From the NCBI GenBank assembly GCA_963805325.1, contig CAWDTS010000016.1, forward strand, positions 1-64,000: 64,000 nt of DNA. The letters are read 5' to 3'. Shown one piece after another: positions 1 through 8,437 of the stretch. Numbering within the stretch: position 1 is the stretch's first letter; each line of letters opens with the position of its first letter. Source of the DNA: DASWJZ01 sp963805325. GTDB lineage: Bacteria > Pseudomonadota > Alphaproteobacteria > Rhizobiales > Afifellaceae. The notes below the pieces were generated by a model. It was given only the letters and a program-made list of their open reading frames with translations. It did not search any database and was not told the DNA's origin. The position numbers and the translations under genes were made by a program.

Positions 1-471
1 GCCGGGCACGAGGTCGGCGTTACCGCCGCGCTTCCGCCAGGGATTGACGACCGGGCCGTAGTAGCTGTGTCTCGTTCGACGAGCCCATCGCGAACTCGTC
101 CATGTTGAGCTTGCCGAGCATGACGGCGCCAGCGTCCCAAAGGTTTTGCGTGACGGTGGATTCGTAGGTCGGCTTGAAGCCGTCGAGGATATGGCTGGCC
201 GCCTGGGTATGGACTCCGCGCGTCGCGAAAAGATCCCGATACCAAGCGGCACGCCTTGGAGTGGGCGCGCCTCGTCCCGTCCGATCCTGACGTAGGACGC
301 GATCGCCATGGCGCGCGCCTTGTCCGCGGTCACGACGATGTAGGCGTTCAGAGACGGATTCGCCGCCTCGATCGCCTTCAAGTAGGCGTCGGTCAGCTCG
401 AGCGCGGAGAAATCACGCCGGGCCAGCCCCGCTCGAATCTCGGCGATGGTAAGCGCAGTGAGGTCTGTCAT
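1..471 (-). CDS. gatA: Aspartyl/glutamyl-tRNA amidotransferase subunit A, 5' part, with two cancelling indels
   Basis: Amidase subunit of GatCAB, which converts Glu-tRNA(Gln) and Asp-tRNA(Asn) to the amidated forms in the cytoplasm. Only the N-terminal ~157 codons lie in the window. The start ATG at 471 lies 9 bases after the gatC stop, and the first ~77 residues fit the family, ending at the VPLGI that normally precedes the catalytic-lysine KD motif. One base is missing near 234-239, so the next ~55 codons are out of frame. An extra base near 67-71 restores the frame at SYYGPVVNPW. Read in the corrected frame, the middle gives the family motifs DLFATRGVHTQA and GKLNMDEFAMGSSNET. The open frame has no stop, so automatic callers would give a protein with a scrambled middle. 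Sequencing error is more likely than decay, because the gene is essential in bacteria lacking GlnRS. Confidence 0.9.
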   Translation of the reverse strand, partial: MTDLTALTIAEIRAGLARRDFSALELTDAYLKAIEAANPSLNAYIVVTADKARAMAIASYVRIGRDEARPLQGVPLGIGIFSRRAESIPRRPAISSTASSRPTNPPSRKTFGTLAPSCSASSTWTSSRWARRTRHSYYGPVVNPWRKRGGNADLVPG

Positions 472-480
472 GCGGCATGC

Positions 481-768
481 CTACTCCACCACTTTCGGCA
501 CGAGGAAGTAGTGGCTCTCGGTGAGCGGCGCATTGGCGACGATATCGTCCGCCTTGCCGCCGTCGGTGACGCGGTCATCGCGCTTCTTCATCGGCATCGG
601 GAGGACCGAGGTCATCGGTTCGACGCCGCCGACATCAACCTCGTTCAGCTGCTCGACAAATCCAAGGATAGCATTGAGCTCGCCGCGGAGTGCTTCCGCT
701 TCCTCGTCGCTGACGCGGATTCGCGCCAGATGCGCCACCCGCTTCACGGTTTCTCTGTCGACGGACAT
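481..768 (-). CDS. gatC: Aspartyl/glutamyl-tRNA amidotransferase subunit C
   Basis: Small structural subunit (95 aa, the usual length) that wraps around GatA and GatB in the GatCAB amidotransferase. The N-terminal helix (VKRVAHLARIRVSDEEAE) and the ending ESHYFLVPKVVE are typical of the family. It is directly followed by gatA on the same strand with a 9-base gap, so the two should be co-transcribed and translationally linked. No indel is seen in this gene. Confidence 0.97.
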   Translation of the reverse strand: MSVDRETVKRVAHLARIRVSDEEAEALRGELNAILGFVEQLNEVDVGGVEPMTSVLPMPMKKRDDRVTDGGKADDIVANAPLTESHYFLVPKVVE

Positions 769-886
769 GGTTTCCCAAGGTCTTTGAAATCAACAGCTTG
801 CCTATAAATTGCCGCCGCCCGCGGTTCAATGGCCGATCGGGCCGAGCGCCTCCCGCGCCGGCGTCGTAGCGATCCTGCCGCTTTTC

Positions 887-1512
887 CTAGGTCGCGCGCG
901 CTTCGTCACCGTACGGATGCACTGGATAGCCTGGCCCTATTTCCACCGCGACGCGGTCAATCCAAGCCTGCACCGCTGGATAGGCACGGAGCACGAATCC
1001 GCAGTCCTCGGCCCGGTGGGTGTAGGCATAGAGCGCAACGTCCGCGATCGTAAAATCTCGCCGGCAAGGAACGGCTTTTCCGCGAGCCCACGCTCCAAAG
1101 CGGCAAGGGCGCGGCTCCCGGTCTCGCGTTTGCCGTCCACCAAGGCGGCATTCCGGGCCAGACGTCCGGTGAGCGTCCAGAACCGCAAGGAGCCGATGAC
1201 TGGCTCGACATAGTATTGCTCAAAGAAGAGCCACTGCATCACCTTGGCGCGCTCGAAGCGGGCATCCGGCAAGAAGCGCGATCCTTCCGCAAGGTAGGTC
1301 AGGATTGCGTTCAATTCCGCGATCGCACGACGGTCCTCCAACTCAAGGACAGGAATAGCGCCGGCAGGATTGAGCCTCAGGAACGCGTCTGTCCGACTTT
1401 CGCCGGCGAAGATCGCCACCGGCTTGGTGCGGAATTGAACGCCGAGAAGCCCCAACAGGACGCGCACCTTCCAGCCATTTTGCGAGGGGAGGTAGTCGTG
1501 CAGCGTGAGCAT
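887..1512 (-). CDS. Glutathione S-transferase family protein, frameshifted near the C-terminus
   Basis: Cytosolic GST-like protein. The thioredoxin-like N-terminal domain (about residues 1-78) starts LTLHDYLPSQNGWKVRVLL and contains NPAGAIPVLE. The all-alpha C-terminal domain follows. The frame starting at 1512 runs normally to FLAGEIL (about residue 152) and then turns into arginine-rich nonsense. Restoring one missing base near 1063 gives the expected family ending (TIADVALYAYTHRAEDCGF and onward), stopping at 887. The substrate is unknown. It lies upstream of gatC on the same strand with a 118-base gap. Confidence 0.75.
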
Positions 1513-1738
1513 GAGCGGGCCCTTATCTGGACAATCCGCCGCGATACCACCGGACGTCGCGGATGGTCATTCCGATTCTTGCGCTTGTCAGTTTTGGGCG
1601 AAAACTATGCCGCACCGACGCACCTCAGGAGCATCTCGGCCGCATTTGATTGGACGGCAGCCGGCCATCCCGCCCAAAATCCGACGTCCGCGTCTTCGGC
1701 GCGGCCGCCGTCCCCGAACGCCAACGGAGTTCGCCCAA

Positions 1739-2215
1739 ATGCCTGCACCCGCGCGCCTTCTGCAAGCCGCACTCTTCGCCGCGTTCCTCGCGCTACCCGC
1801 GTTCTGCGCCCAGGCCGACGAGGTCAGCAATTACGTCGCGGACGGCTACGCCATCGGCGGCACCGACCCCGTGACCTACTTCACCGACGGAGAGCCTAAC
1901 CAGGGAAAAGACCAGTTCACAACTGAGTATCAGGGCGTGAAATGGCGCTTCGTGAGCGCGGCAAATCGCGACGCTTTCCTCGCCAACCCGGAGAAATACG
2001 CGCCGGCCTATGGCGGGTTCTGCGCGACCGGTATGAGCTTCGGCCAGAAGATCCCGATCGACCCGACCTATTGGAGGATCGTGAACGGCAAGCTCTACCT
2101 GAACAACTCCTCCGCCGCACAGCGCGTCTTCCTGCAGGACGTGCCAGGCACGATCTCGCGTGCCAACGGGCATTGGGCGGAGGTCAAGGATATTCCCGCT
2201 GGCCAGCTCAACTAG
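1739..2215 (+). CDS. Exported YHS-domain protein
   Basis: 158-aa protein with a clear Sec signal peptide (hydrophobic stretch residues 5-20, cleavage probably after CAQA). It belongs to the small YHS-domain group of alphaproteobacteria. The YHS-like core lies around residues 35-95: GGTDPVTYFTDG, then YQGVKWRFVSAANRDAFLANPEKYAPAYGGFCA. YHS domains are often linked to metal binding, but no function is established here. ATG 1739 is chosen because longer upstream frames only add arginine-rich sequence ahead of the signal peptide. Its stop overlaps the stop of the convergent hydrolase gene by 4 bases (CTAG). Confidence 0.8.
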   Translation: MPAPARLLQAALFAAFLALPAFCAQADEVSNYVADGYAIGGTDPVTYFTDGEPNQGKDQFTTEYQGVKWRFVSAANRDAFLANPEKYAPAYGGFCATGMSFGQKIPIDPTYWRIVNGKLYLNNSSAAQRVFLQDVPGTISRANGHWAEVKDIPAGQLN

Positions 2216-2913
2216 AGCTCGACCGGCTTCCCCTTCTCCGGCACGAGCACCTTGCCGCCGTCCGGCCCCATCTCGGCGATGAACTTGTCCGCCGTCTGGT
2301 CGAGGATAGGAAACGTGCCGTAGTGACAAGGGATTACGGTGCGAAACTTGAAATAGAGCCGACAGGCAAGCGCTGCCGTGTCGCCGCCCATCGTGTAGCG
2401 GTCGCCGATCGGCACGATGCCGATCTCTGGCTGGTGAATCTGATGAATGAGCGCCATGTCGCCGAAGATGCCGGTGTCGCCCATGTGATAGAGCGTCGGC
2501 TCGCCTTCCGCCTTGACGATCAGCCCAAGCGGATTGCCGAGATAGACAATCTTCCCGTCCTCGGTGTTGTAGCTCGAAGAATGGAGCGCATTGACGAATG
2601 AGACGGTGAAGCCGCCGCAGTCGACTGTGCCGCCGTGATTGCCGGAATTCACCTTCTCGATGCCCCTCATCTGCATGAAGTCGCCGATCTCGGCATTGCC
2701 TACCAGCATCGCGCCGTTCGCCTTGCAAATCGCCTCGGCGTCGCCGACGTGATCGTTGTGACCGTGCGTGAGGAGCACATGCGTCGCGCCTTCCGAAGCC
2801 TTTTTCGGATCACCCTTGAACGACGGGTTGCCGGTCAGGAACGGGTCGATCATGACGCGGCAATTCCCGAACTCCACGCGGAACGCGGAATGCCCGAACC
2901 ATGTGAGCTTCAT
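2212..2913 (-). CDS. UPF0173 metal-dependent hydrolase (metallo-beta-lactamase fold)
   Basis: 233-aa cytoplasmic protein of the UPF0173/YtkL group. Metal ligands are visible in the TxHxHxDH motif (LLTHGHNDHVGD, residues 48-58), in the MGDTG segment and in the late CHYGTFP histidine. The start MKLTWFGHSAFRVE is the standard family N-terminus. The physiological substrate is not known. It runs leftward downstream of recO. Confidence 0.9.
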   Translation of the reverse strand: MKLTWFGHSAFRVEFGNCRVMIDPFLTGNPSFKGDPKKASEGATHVLLTHGHNDHVGDAEAICKANGAMLVGNAEIGDFMQMRGIEKVNSGNHGGTVDCGGFTVSFVNALHSSSYNTEDGKIVYLGNPLGLIVKAEGEPTLYHMGDTGIFGDMALIHQIHQPEIGIVPIGDRYTMGGDTAALACRLYFKFRTVIPCHYGTFPILDQTADKFIAEMGPDGGKVLVPEKGKPVEL

Positions 2914-2946
2914 CGGTCCTCTTCTCCTGTTTTCGCCGATTGTTAC

Positions 2947-3684
2947 TTAAGCGACCGCTTCAACGGCACGCGATACGGCCTTGAGAAAATTCAGCCTAAC
3001 CTCCGGCAGCCCCTCACCTCGCACATCAAACACGTGCCGTTCGAGGAAGTAGCCGGTTAGGAGAAACGCCTCCATCAGCCGCGCCTGCTCGACCTCCTGC
3101 GCCGACGGATCGAGCAGAAACGCCGGGAGCGGCAAGAGCCGGTCGCGATACGGCTCTCCCGCCGCGCGGCTGACCGCGCGCCCGCTTTTCGGCGACACGA
3201 AGACGAGATCTTCGACCGCGCCGGTCGCGGCACAGCTCTCAAGGTCGAGCCCGAACCCCATCTCATCGAGAAGCAGAAGCTCGAAGCGCACCATCATCTC
3301 GGCCGCGAGTGCAGGCGTCTCAAACCGCTCAAGCATCACGAACAGGGCGTCGTAGAGCCGCGGATGCGGATCGCGCTCCGGCAGGAGCCGAAGATGCGCG
3401 CCGGCAAGCGCCAGTCCGAAGGCGCCGACCGGCGAGGCCATGAGCTCGGCGCTCCGTTCCGCCACGGGCTCGGCGCGGAAGTTGCCGAGATGCTCATGAA
3501 GGCGCGCACGCCAGGTCAGCGACAGCGTGTTCCCCGGCTGCAGGACCGGCCGCAGCCGGCGTGAGCGCCCGCCCTTGACGAGCCCGAGATGCCGCCCATG
3601 CCCGGCCGTCAGAACCTCGATGATGACGTCGGTCTCGCCGTGGCGGCGCGCGCCGACGACGATGCCTTCCTCCGACCATTCCAT
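2947..3684 (-). CDS. recO: DNA repair protein RecO
   Basis: 245-aa recombination mediator. RecO helps RecR load RecA on SSB-coated single strands in gap repair. The N-terminal OB-fold is recognisable (EEGIVVGARRHGETDVIIEVLT, with GRHLGLVKGGRSR at residues 30-42), followed by the helical C-terminal domain ending LNFLKAVSRAVEAVA. In Hyphomicrobiales recO usually follows era directly. Here 1.9 kb holding an oxidoreductase and a toxin-antitoxin pair separates them. Confidence 0.93.
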   Translation of the reverse strand: MEWSEEGIVVGARRHGETDVIIEVLTAGHGRHLGLVKGGRSRRLRPVLQPGNTLSLTWRARLHEHLGNFRAEPVAERSAELMASPVGAFGLALAGAHLRLLPERDPHPRLYDALFVMLERFETPALAAEMMVRFELLLLDEMGFGLDLESCAATGAVEDLVFVSPKSGRAVSRAAGEPYRDRLLPLPAFLLDPSAQEVEQARLMEAFLLTGYFLERHVFDVRGEGLPEVRLNFLKAVSRAVEAVA

Positions 3685-3804
3685 GCCGCTGCCCTATCAT
3701 GTTTTTGCGGCTGTTGAAGGGCCTTCAACCGGGGCGCCCTTGCAGTCGGCGCTGCATGGCTCCAATTGCAGAGACACCCACCGCCAGCAGCTTTCCGGCC
3801 CCCG

Positions 3805-4810
3805 ATGATCCCCTTCTCCATCCTCGATCTCGCCCATATCGTCGAGGGCGCTGCGCCCGCCGATGCGCTCCACAATTCGCTCGACCTCGCACGCCATGCC
3901 GAGCGCGCTCGGCTACCGCCGCTTCTGGCTCGCCGAGCATCACAACATGACGGGGATCGCGAGCGCCGCCACCTCGGTCGCGATCGGCTATGTCGCCGGC
4001 GGGACGCAGACGATCCGCGTCGGCGCGGGCGGCATCATGCTGCCCAACCATTCGCCGCTGGTCATCGCCGAACAGTTCGGCACGCTCGCCGAGCTCTATC
4101 CCGACCGCATCGATCTTGGCCTCGGCCGTGCGCCCGGCACCGACCAGATCACACTCCGCGCGCTCCGCCGCGATCCCATGACGGCGGAGAATTTCCCCCA
4201 GGATGTGCTGGAGCTGCAGGCGCTGCTCGCGCCCGCCGGCCCCGATCAGCTTGTCCGCGCGGTGCCGGGCGCCGGCACCGAAGTGCCGCTCTATATCCTC
4301 GGCTCCAGCCTCTTCGGCGCGCAGCTCGCGGCGATGCTCGGGCTGCCCTACGCCTTCGCCTCGCACTTCGCCCCCGAAGCGCTGATGCAGGCGCTTCAGG
4401 TCTATCGCGAAACGTTTCGTCCTTCGGAGCAGCTCGACAAGCCCTACGCGATCGTTGCGTGCAACGTCATCACGGCCGACACGGACGCCGAGGCGCGCCG
4501 CCTCTTCACCTCTGCGCAGATGTCCTTCGCCAATGTGATGCGCGGCACGCGGAGCCGGCTTCAGCCGCCGACCGACGACATCGAGAGCTACTGGACGCCA
4601 GCGGAGAAGGCGCAGGTCGAATCACGCTTCAAATACGCCTTCGCCGGCGGACCGGAGACGGTGAAGAAGAGCGTCGAAGCCTTCATCGCCAACACCGCCG
4701 CCGACGAGATCATCGTCGCCGCCGCGATCTACGATCACAAGGCGCGGGTCAGATCGTATGAGCTACTGGCGGAAGTTCGCGAAGCAATGCAGCACCTGGA
4801 AGCAGTTTAG
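3805..4810 (+). CDS. LLM-class flavin-dependent oxidoreductase, one-base frameshift
   Basis: Luciferase-like monooxygenase of the group whose members start MIPFSILDL and carry the motif VGAGGIMLPNHSPLVIAEQFGTL, then LDLGLGRAPGTDQ. The first ~35 codons (from ATG 3805) are in one frame and the rest (RRFWLAEHHNMTGIASAATSV onward) in another. Removing one extra base near 3907-3911 in the GC run joins HAER to LGYRRFW and gives a normal ~334-aa protein. FMNH2-dependent oxygenation of an unknown substrate is inferred from the family. The gene is convergent with the downstream vapC, overlapping by 4 bases. Confidence 0.82.
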
Positions 4811-5220
4811 ACCGCCCAGGGATCAATGAGCGACAGCCCGATCCCCCGGAAGTGACGAATATTTCGAGTGGCTAGCGTTGCCTTGCACGCGCTCGTGATC
4901 CCGGCGATTTGCACGTCACGTATCTCCATCGGTCGCCCAGCTGCGCGCTGCGTCGCGGCAACGATACTGGATGCTTCCGCCGCCGGCCGATCGAACGGCA
5001 CAACACGATTGGCCAGAATATCCGTGAGCAGCCGCGCGAAGGCAGCCTCGAGACCCCTTCTTCGGCGTCCTGTGGCCAATATCTCAATTCCAAAGAGCGT
5101 TTCGTAAACGGTGACGGAGGTTGTCCATACCGATGCGGAAGGCTGCTCGTCGAGCCACCCTGTCACCGCCGGATCGAGCCCCATCAGCGCGGAGATCACA
5201 TTGGTGTCGAGGATGATCAC
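4807..5220 (-). CDS. vapC: VapC-type PIN-domain ribonuclease toxin
   Basis: 137-aa PIN-domain toxin of the VapC/FitB type. The acidic active-site residues are present: D5 in IILDTN, the glutamate in TVYETLFGIE, the aspartate in EIRDVQIAGI, and the late TRNIRHF segment. These toxins cleave tRNA or rRNA when freed from the antitoxin. The start overlaps the end of the antitoxin gene (ATGA), giving translational coupling. The pair is inserted between era and recO, normally a core gene pair. Confidence 0.9.
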   Translation of the reverse strand: MIILDTNVISALMGLDPAVTGWLDEQPSASVWTTSVTVYETLFGIEILATGRRRRGLEAAFARLLTDILANRVVPFDRPAAEASSIVAATQRAAGRPMEIRDVQIAGITSACKATLATRNIRHFRGIGLSLIDPWAV

Positions 5221-5468
5221 CGATCGAAATCGATTGGAATCGCCGGATAGCCACGCTGCTCCGGTATCTCCTCTCCTTCGCGCAGGCCGATACCCTTGAA
5301 GAGTTCCGCGATCTGCGTGCCGAGCCCAGGCTGCTTGCCCTCATCCCTCACCGCATTGCGCAGGATATCGCGCACCTCCTCCTCGGTGCTGTGACCGTGC
5401 CTCTTGGCGCGCTTCTGCAGCTTCGCCTTCACGTCGTCATCGAGATTGCGCACCACGAGCTGAGCCAT
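5217..5468 (-). CDS. vapB: VapB/FitA-type ribbon-helix-helix antitoxin
   Basis: 83-aa antitoxin with an N-terminal ribbon-helix-helix DNA-binding domain (MAQLVVRNLDDDVKAKLQ and the helix EEEVRDILRNAV) and a C-terminal tail (GIGLREGEEIPEQRGYPA) of the kind that occupies the PIN active site. The ATG at 5468 is preferred over the one at 5480, because GGAGG lies 7 bases upstream of 5468 and because the 5480 codon lies inside the operator palindrome. It should repress its own operon through the 34-bp palindrome overlapping promoter and Shine-Dalgarno. Confidence 0.88.
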   Translation of the reverse strand: MAQLVVRNLDDDVKAKLQKRAKRHGHSTEEEVRDILRNAVRDEGKQPGLGTQIAELFKGIGLREGEEIPEQRGYPAIPIDFDR

Positions 5469-5472
5469 CGGT

Positions 5473-5506
5473 GCCTCCATTTGATATCATGATATCAAAT
5501 GGAGGC
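5473..5506. promoter_or_regulatory. Perfect 34-bp palindrome, predicted vapBC operator
   Basis: Each half reads GCCTCCATTTGATATCA and the two halves match with no mismatch, centred between 5489 and 5490. The centre contains the predicted -10 hexamer of the vapBC promoter and the left arm contains its Shine-Dalgarno, so a bound antitoxin dimer would block both polymerase and ribosome. Ribbon-helix-helix antitoxins typically bind such inverted repeats, so its role as operator is a strong inference. Confidence 0.85.
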
Positions 5507-5517
5507 TACAAGCGCAA
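5489..5517 (-). promoter_or_regulatory. Predicted sigma-70-type promoter of vapBC
   Basis: Reading leftward, -35 TTGCGC (5512-5517) and -10 TATCAT (5489-5494) are separated by exactly 17 bases. Transcription would start about 7 bases further left and give a very short leader before the antitoxin ATG at 5468. The -10 lies in the middle of the palindrome. Confidence 0.55.
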
Positions 5518-5546
5518 GCGACTGACCTTGTCGAGAGGCTGATGCT

Positions 5547-6452
5547 CTACTTCGGAAACTTCACGCCCATCTCGCGATATCGCTCCGGGTCGTCGCTCCA
5601 GTTCTCGCGCACCTTTACGAAGAGGAAAAGATGCACGGGCTTCTCGATGAGCTTCGATATCTCCTCGCGCGAAGCCATCGAGATCGCCTTGATCGTCTCG
5701 CCGCCTTTGCCGAGCATGATCTTCCGCTGCCCGTCGCGCTCGACATAGATCGTCTGGTCGATGCGGACGCCCGTCTTCGTCTCGGTCCACTTTTCCGTCT
5801 CGACGGTCGCCCTGTAGGGCAGCTCGTCGTGGAGCCTGAGCGTCAGCTTCTCGCGCGTGATCTCCGCCGCAAGAAACCGCAGCGGCAGGTCGGTCATCTG
5901 CTCCTCCGGATAGAGGAACGGGCTTTCAGGCATCGCCGCGGCGAGATGGTCGAGGAAATCCGACACCCCGTCGCCGGTCAGCGCCGAGATCATGAAGGTG
6001 CGCGAGAAGCGCGCCACCTCGTTCGCCTCCTTCGCAAGTGCAAGCAGCGTGTCGCGCTTCACCAGATCGACTTTGTTGAGGACAAACACCCGCTCGCGCT
6101 TCGCCGGGAGTTCGGCAAGCGTCTCAAGGATCGCGCGGTCCTCGAGGGTAATCCCCTTCTTCGCGTCGATCAGGACGGCGAGCACGTCGGCGTCCGCCGC
6201 GCCGCCCCAGGCGGTCGTCACCATGGCGCGATCGAGCCGCCGCTTCGGCCGGAAGATGCCGGGCGTGTCGACGAAGATGATCTGGCTTCTGCCGTGGATC
6301 ACGATGCCGCGGATCAGCGCGCGCGTCGTCTGCACCTTGTGCGTGACGATCGAGAGCTTGGTGCCGACGACGGTGTTCAACAGCGTCGATTTGCCAGCGT
6401 TCGGGGCGCCGATCAGAGCGGCGAATCCGGCGCGGGTCGGGGCTTCGCTCAC
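5547..6452 (-). CDS. era: GTPase Era
   Basis: Ras-like GTPase needed for 16S rRNA maturation and 30S assembly. With the start at 6452 it has 301 aa. Visible motifs are the P-loop GAPNAGKS (residues 15-22), the DTPG box, the NKVD box and the C-terminal KH domain (IMLGKGGETIKAI). GTG 6452 is preferred because it overlaps the rnc stop as GTGA, the coupling used throughout this cluster. A GTG three codons upstream (6461) is also possible. Confidence 0.95.
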   Translation of the reverse strand: MSEAPTRAGFAALIGAPNAGKSTLLNTVVGTKLSIVTHKVQTTRALIRGIVIHGRSQIIFVDTPGIFRPKRRLDRAMVTTAWGGAADADVLAVLIDAKKGITLEDRAILETLAELPAKRERVFVLNKVDLVKRDTLLALAKEANEVARFSRTFMISALTGDGVSDFLDHLAAAMPESPFLYPEEQMTDLPLRFLAAEITREKLTLRLHDELPYRATVETEKWTETKTGVRIDQTIYVERDGQRKIMLGKGGETIKAISMASREEISKLIEKPVHLFLFVKVRENWSDDPERYREMGVKFPK

Positions 6453-7147
6453 GCTTCCCACACGCCCTCGCGGCGAAGCAGGGTCGCGGCTGCGTCGTGC
6501 TCCGCTTCGCGCTTCGAGCCGCCTCTCGCCCTGGCAGGTTCAACGCCGCCGACCGAAACCTCGATCTCGAATTCCGGCCGATGGTCGGGACCGGTGCGCT
6601 GGACCTCCACATAGGAGGGCATATCGAAGCCGCGCTTGTGCGCCCATTCCTGCAGTTCCGTCTTGGCATCGCGCAGCGGCCCGCGCGCCAACTCGATGCG
6701 CTGGCCCCAGTAGCGCTCGACGAGCGCGCGGGCTGCCTCAAGCCCTCCGTCCCGATAGACGGCCGCGATCACCGCCTCGCAGACGTCGGCGAGCACGCTC
6801 GGCGTCGCTCCGGCGCCCCCCATCCTGACGCTCCCGCCCATCTTCAGATGCTCCACAAGCGTCATCGCCTCCGCGACCTCGGTGCAGGTCTCGCGGCTCA
6901 CGAGCCGCGCCAGGCGGCGCGAGAGTTCACCCTCCGGCGCGTCCGGAAAGCGCTCGGTCAGCGCGTCGGCAATGACAAGGCCGAGCACCCGGTCGCCCAG
7001 GAACTCAAGCCGCTGATAGGTCTCCGGCTGGCGCCGCGCACGGCCCGCGACCGCGCTCGCATGCGTCAGAGCGCGGTCCAGGAGCTTAGGGTTGGCGAAA
7101 CGGTGTCCGAGCTTCTCTTCGAGGTGCGAGCGCTCGCCTGTCTTCAT
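6449..7147 (-). CDS. rnc: Ribonuclease III
   Basis: 232-aa double-strand-specific endoribonuclease for rRNA and mRNA processing. The signature RLEFLGDRVLGL (about residues 46-57) and the second acidic site (LADVCEAVIAAVYRDGG) are present. They are followed by a C-terminal double-stranded-RNA-binding domain (KTELQEWAHKRG to AEHDAAATLLRREG). The start at 7147 overlaps the lepB stop as ATGA and the end overlaps era as GTGA, so expression is tightly coupled. Confidence 0.96.
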   Translation of the reverse strand: MKTGERSHLEEKLGHRFANPKLLDRALTHASAVAGRARRQPETYQRLEFLGDRVLGLVIADALTERFPDAPEGELSRRLARLVSRETCTEVAEAMTLVEHLKMGGSVRMGGAGATPSVLADVCEAVIAAVYRDGGLEAARALVERYWGQRIELARGPLRDAKTELQEWAHKRGFDMPSYVEVQRTGPDHRPEFEIEVSVGGVEPARARGGSKREAEHDAAATLLRREGVWEA

Positions 7148-7905
7148 AGAAGATCGAAGATGCGGTGCGGCCGTACCGACCATGGCCATTTCCAGAATGC
7201 CCAGGCAGGTGCCCCGTTTACTGAGAAGAAGATGATCTCCGCGCGCCCGACCAGGTTCTCCGCTGGCACGAAACCGACCGGACCGTCGAGGAAGCGGCTG
7301 TCCTGCGAGTTGTCGCGGTTGTCGCCCATCATGAAGTAGTGGTCGGGCGGCACTTCGTAGACCTTCGTGTTGTCGCCGGGCCCGTTCTCCGTCATGTCGA
7401 GCGTGATATAGCTGACGCCGTTCGGCAGCGTCTCGCGGTATTCCTTGATCTCGCTCGTCGCGCCGAAGCGGCCCTCGCCCTCCCACGTGCCGGCCGGCTC
7501 GCGCTTCACCGCCTCGTCGTTGATGTAGAGGACTCCGTCCCTCACCTGGATACGGTCGCCCGGCAGCCCGATCACACGCTTGATGTAGTCGGTGCCGGGC
7601 TCGCGCGGCGGACGGAACACCGCGATGTCACCGCGCTTCGGCCCGTTGCCTTCCCAGATGCGCCCGTGGATGAAGGAGAGATCGATCGGGAAAGAGTAGC
7701 GGCTGTAGCCGTAGCTGAACTTCGACACGAAGAGATAGTCGCCGATCAGGAGCGTCGGCTCCATCGAGCCGGAAGGGATGTTGAACGGATGGTAGAGGAA
7801 GGTGCGGAAGACGAGCGCGATGAGAAGCGCCTCCACGACGACCTTGGCCGTTTCCCAGATGCCGCCTTGCTGTTTCGCCTTCTCGCTGGCGCTTCGGTCT
7901 GCCAC
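7144..7905 (-). CDS. lepB: Signal peptidase I
   Basis: 253-aa membrane serine protease that removes Sec and Tat signal peptides. One N-terminal membrane helix (about residues 21-38) is followed by the nucleophile motif PSGSMEPT (Ser47), the general-base lysine in YIKRVIGLPGD (Lys109) and the late box MMGDNRDNSQDSR. It lies between acpS and rnc on the minus strand. The 124 bases upstream to acpS contain two copies of CCTTTGCGGCGC in tandem and no clear promoter. Confidence 0.96.
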   Translation of the reverse strand: MADRSASEKAKQQGGIWETAKVVVEALLIALVFRTFLYHPFNIPSGSMEPTLLIGDYLFVSKFSYGYSRYSFPIDLSFIHGRIWEGNGPKRGDIAVFRPPREPGTDYIKRVIGLPGDRIQVRDGVLYINDEAVKREPAGTWEGEGRFGATSEIKEYRETLPNGVSYITLDMTENGPGDNTKVYEVPPDHYFMMGDNRDNSQDSRFLDGPVGFVPAENLVGRAEIIFFSVNGAPAWAFWKWPWSVRPHRIFDLL

Positions 7906-8029
7906 GCTTATGGCTCCGTCCTGATGTCGTGGTTAGGGGTTTAGCCGCCCCGTCCCGCCGCCGCAATTGGCGCGGGCGGAATTGCCGCGGGCAGCGCCCC
8001 TGCGCGCCCTTTGCGGCGCCTTTGCGGCG

Positions 8030-8437
8030 CTAGGTCTCGCCATTCGGTCGCGCCTCGATGACCACGAAGGCCTGGGCAAGCGGAAAATCGTCGGTGATCG
8101 TGACGTGGATCACCGGCGACATGCCGTCAGGCATCAGGGCGCTCAGTCGCTCCGCCGCGCCGCCGGTCAGTGCCATGGTCGGCTTGCCCGAGCGCAGATT
8201 GACCACCCCCATGTCGCGCCAGAAGACGCCACTGCGGAGGCCGGTGCCGAGCGCCTTGGCGCAGGCTTCTTTGGCGGCGAAGCGCTTGGCATAGGAGGCC
8301 GCGCGCATTCGCCGACCCTCCGATTTTCGCCGCTCGACCTCGGTGAAGACGCGGCCGATGAAACGCTCGCCGTAGCGCTCAAGCGTCTTCTCCACACGCC
8401 TGATGTCGATCAGGTCGCTGCCGATTCCGACAATCAT
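8030..8437 (-). CDS. acpS: Holo-[acyl-carrier-protein] synthase
   Basis: 135-aa phosphopantetheinyl transferase that attaches 4'-phosphopantetheine from CoA to the serine of acyl carrier protein. The metal-binding residues are visible in GIGSDLIDIRRVE near the N-terminus and FAAKEACAKALGTG near residue 55. Its ATG overlaps the pdxJ stop (ATGA). Pairing with pdxJ is conserved in many proteobacteria. Confidence 0.95.
   Translation of the reverse strand: MIVGIGSDLIDIRRVEKTLERYGERFIGRVFTEVERRKSEGRRMRAASYAKRFAAKEACAKALGTGLRSGVFWRDMGVVNLRSGKPTMALTGGAAERLSALMPDGMSPVIHVTITDDFPLAQAFVVIEARPNGET

Noticed and set aside
1..471. Programmed frameshifting in gatA
   Set aside because: Two unrelated indels of opposite sign with no slippery sequence or downstream structure fit sequence error better.
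7980..8029. Terminator or regulatory repeat between lepB and acpS
   Set aside because: The repeated CCTTTGCGGCGC lacks a stable inverted repeat and a T-run, so I only mention it as a short tandem repeat.
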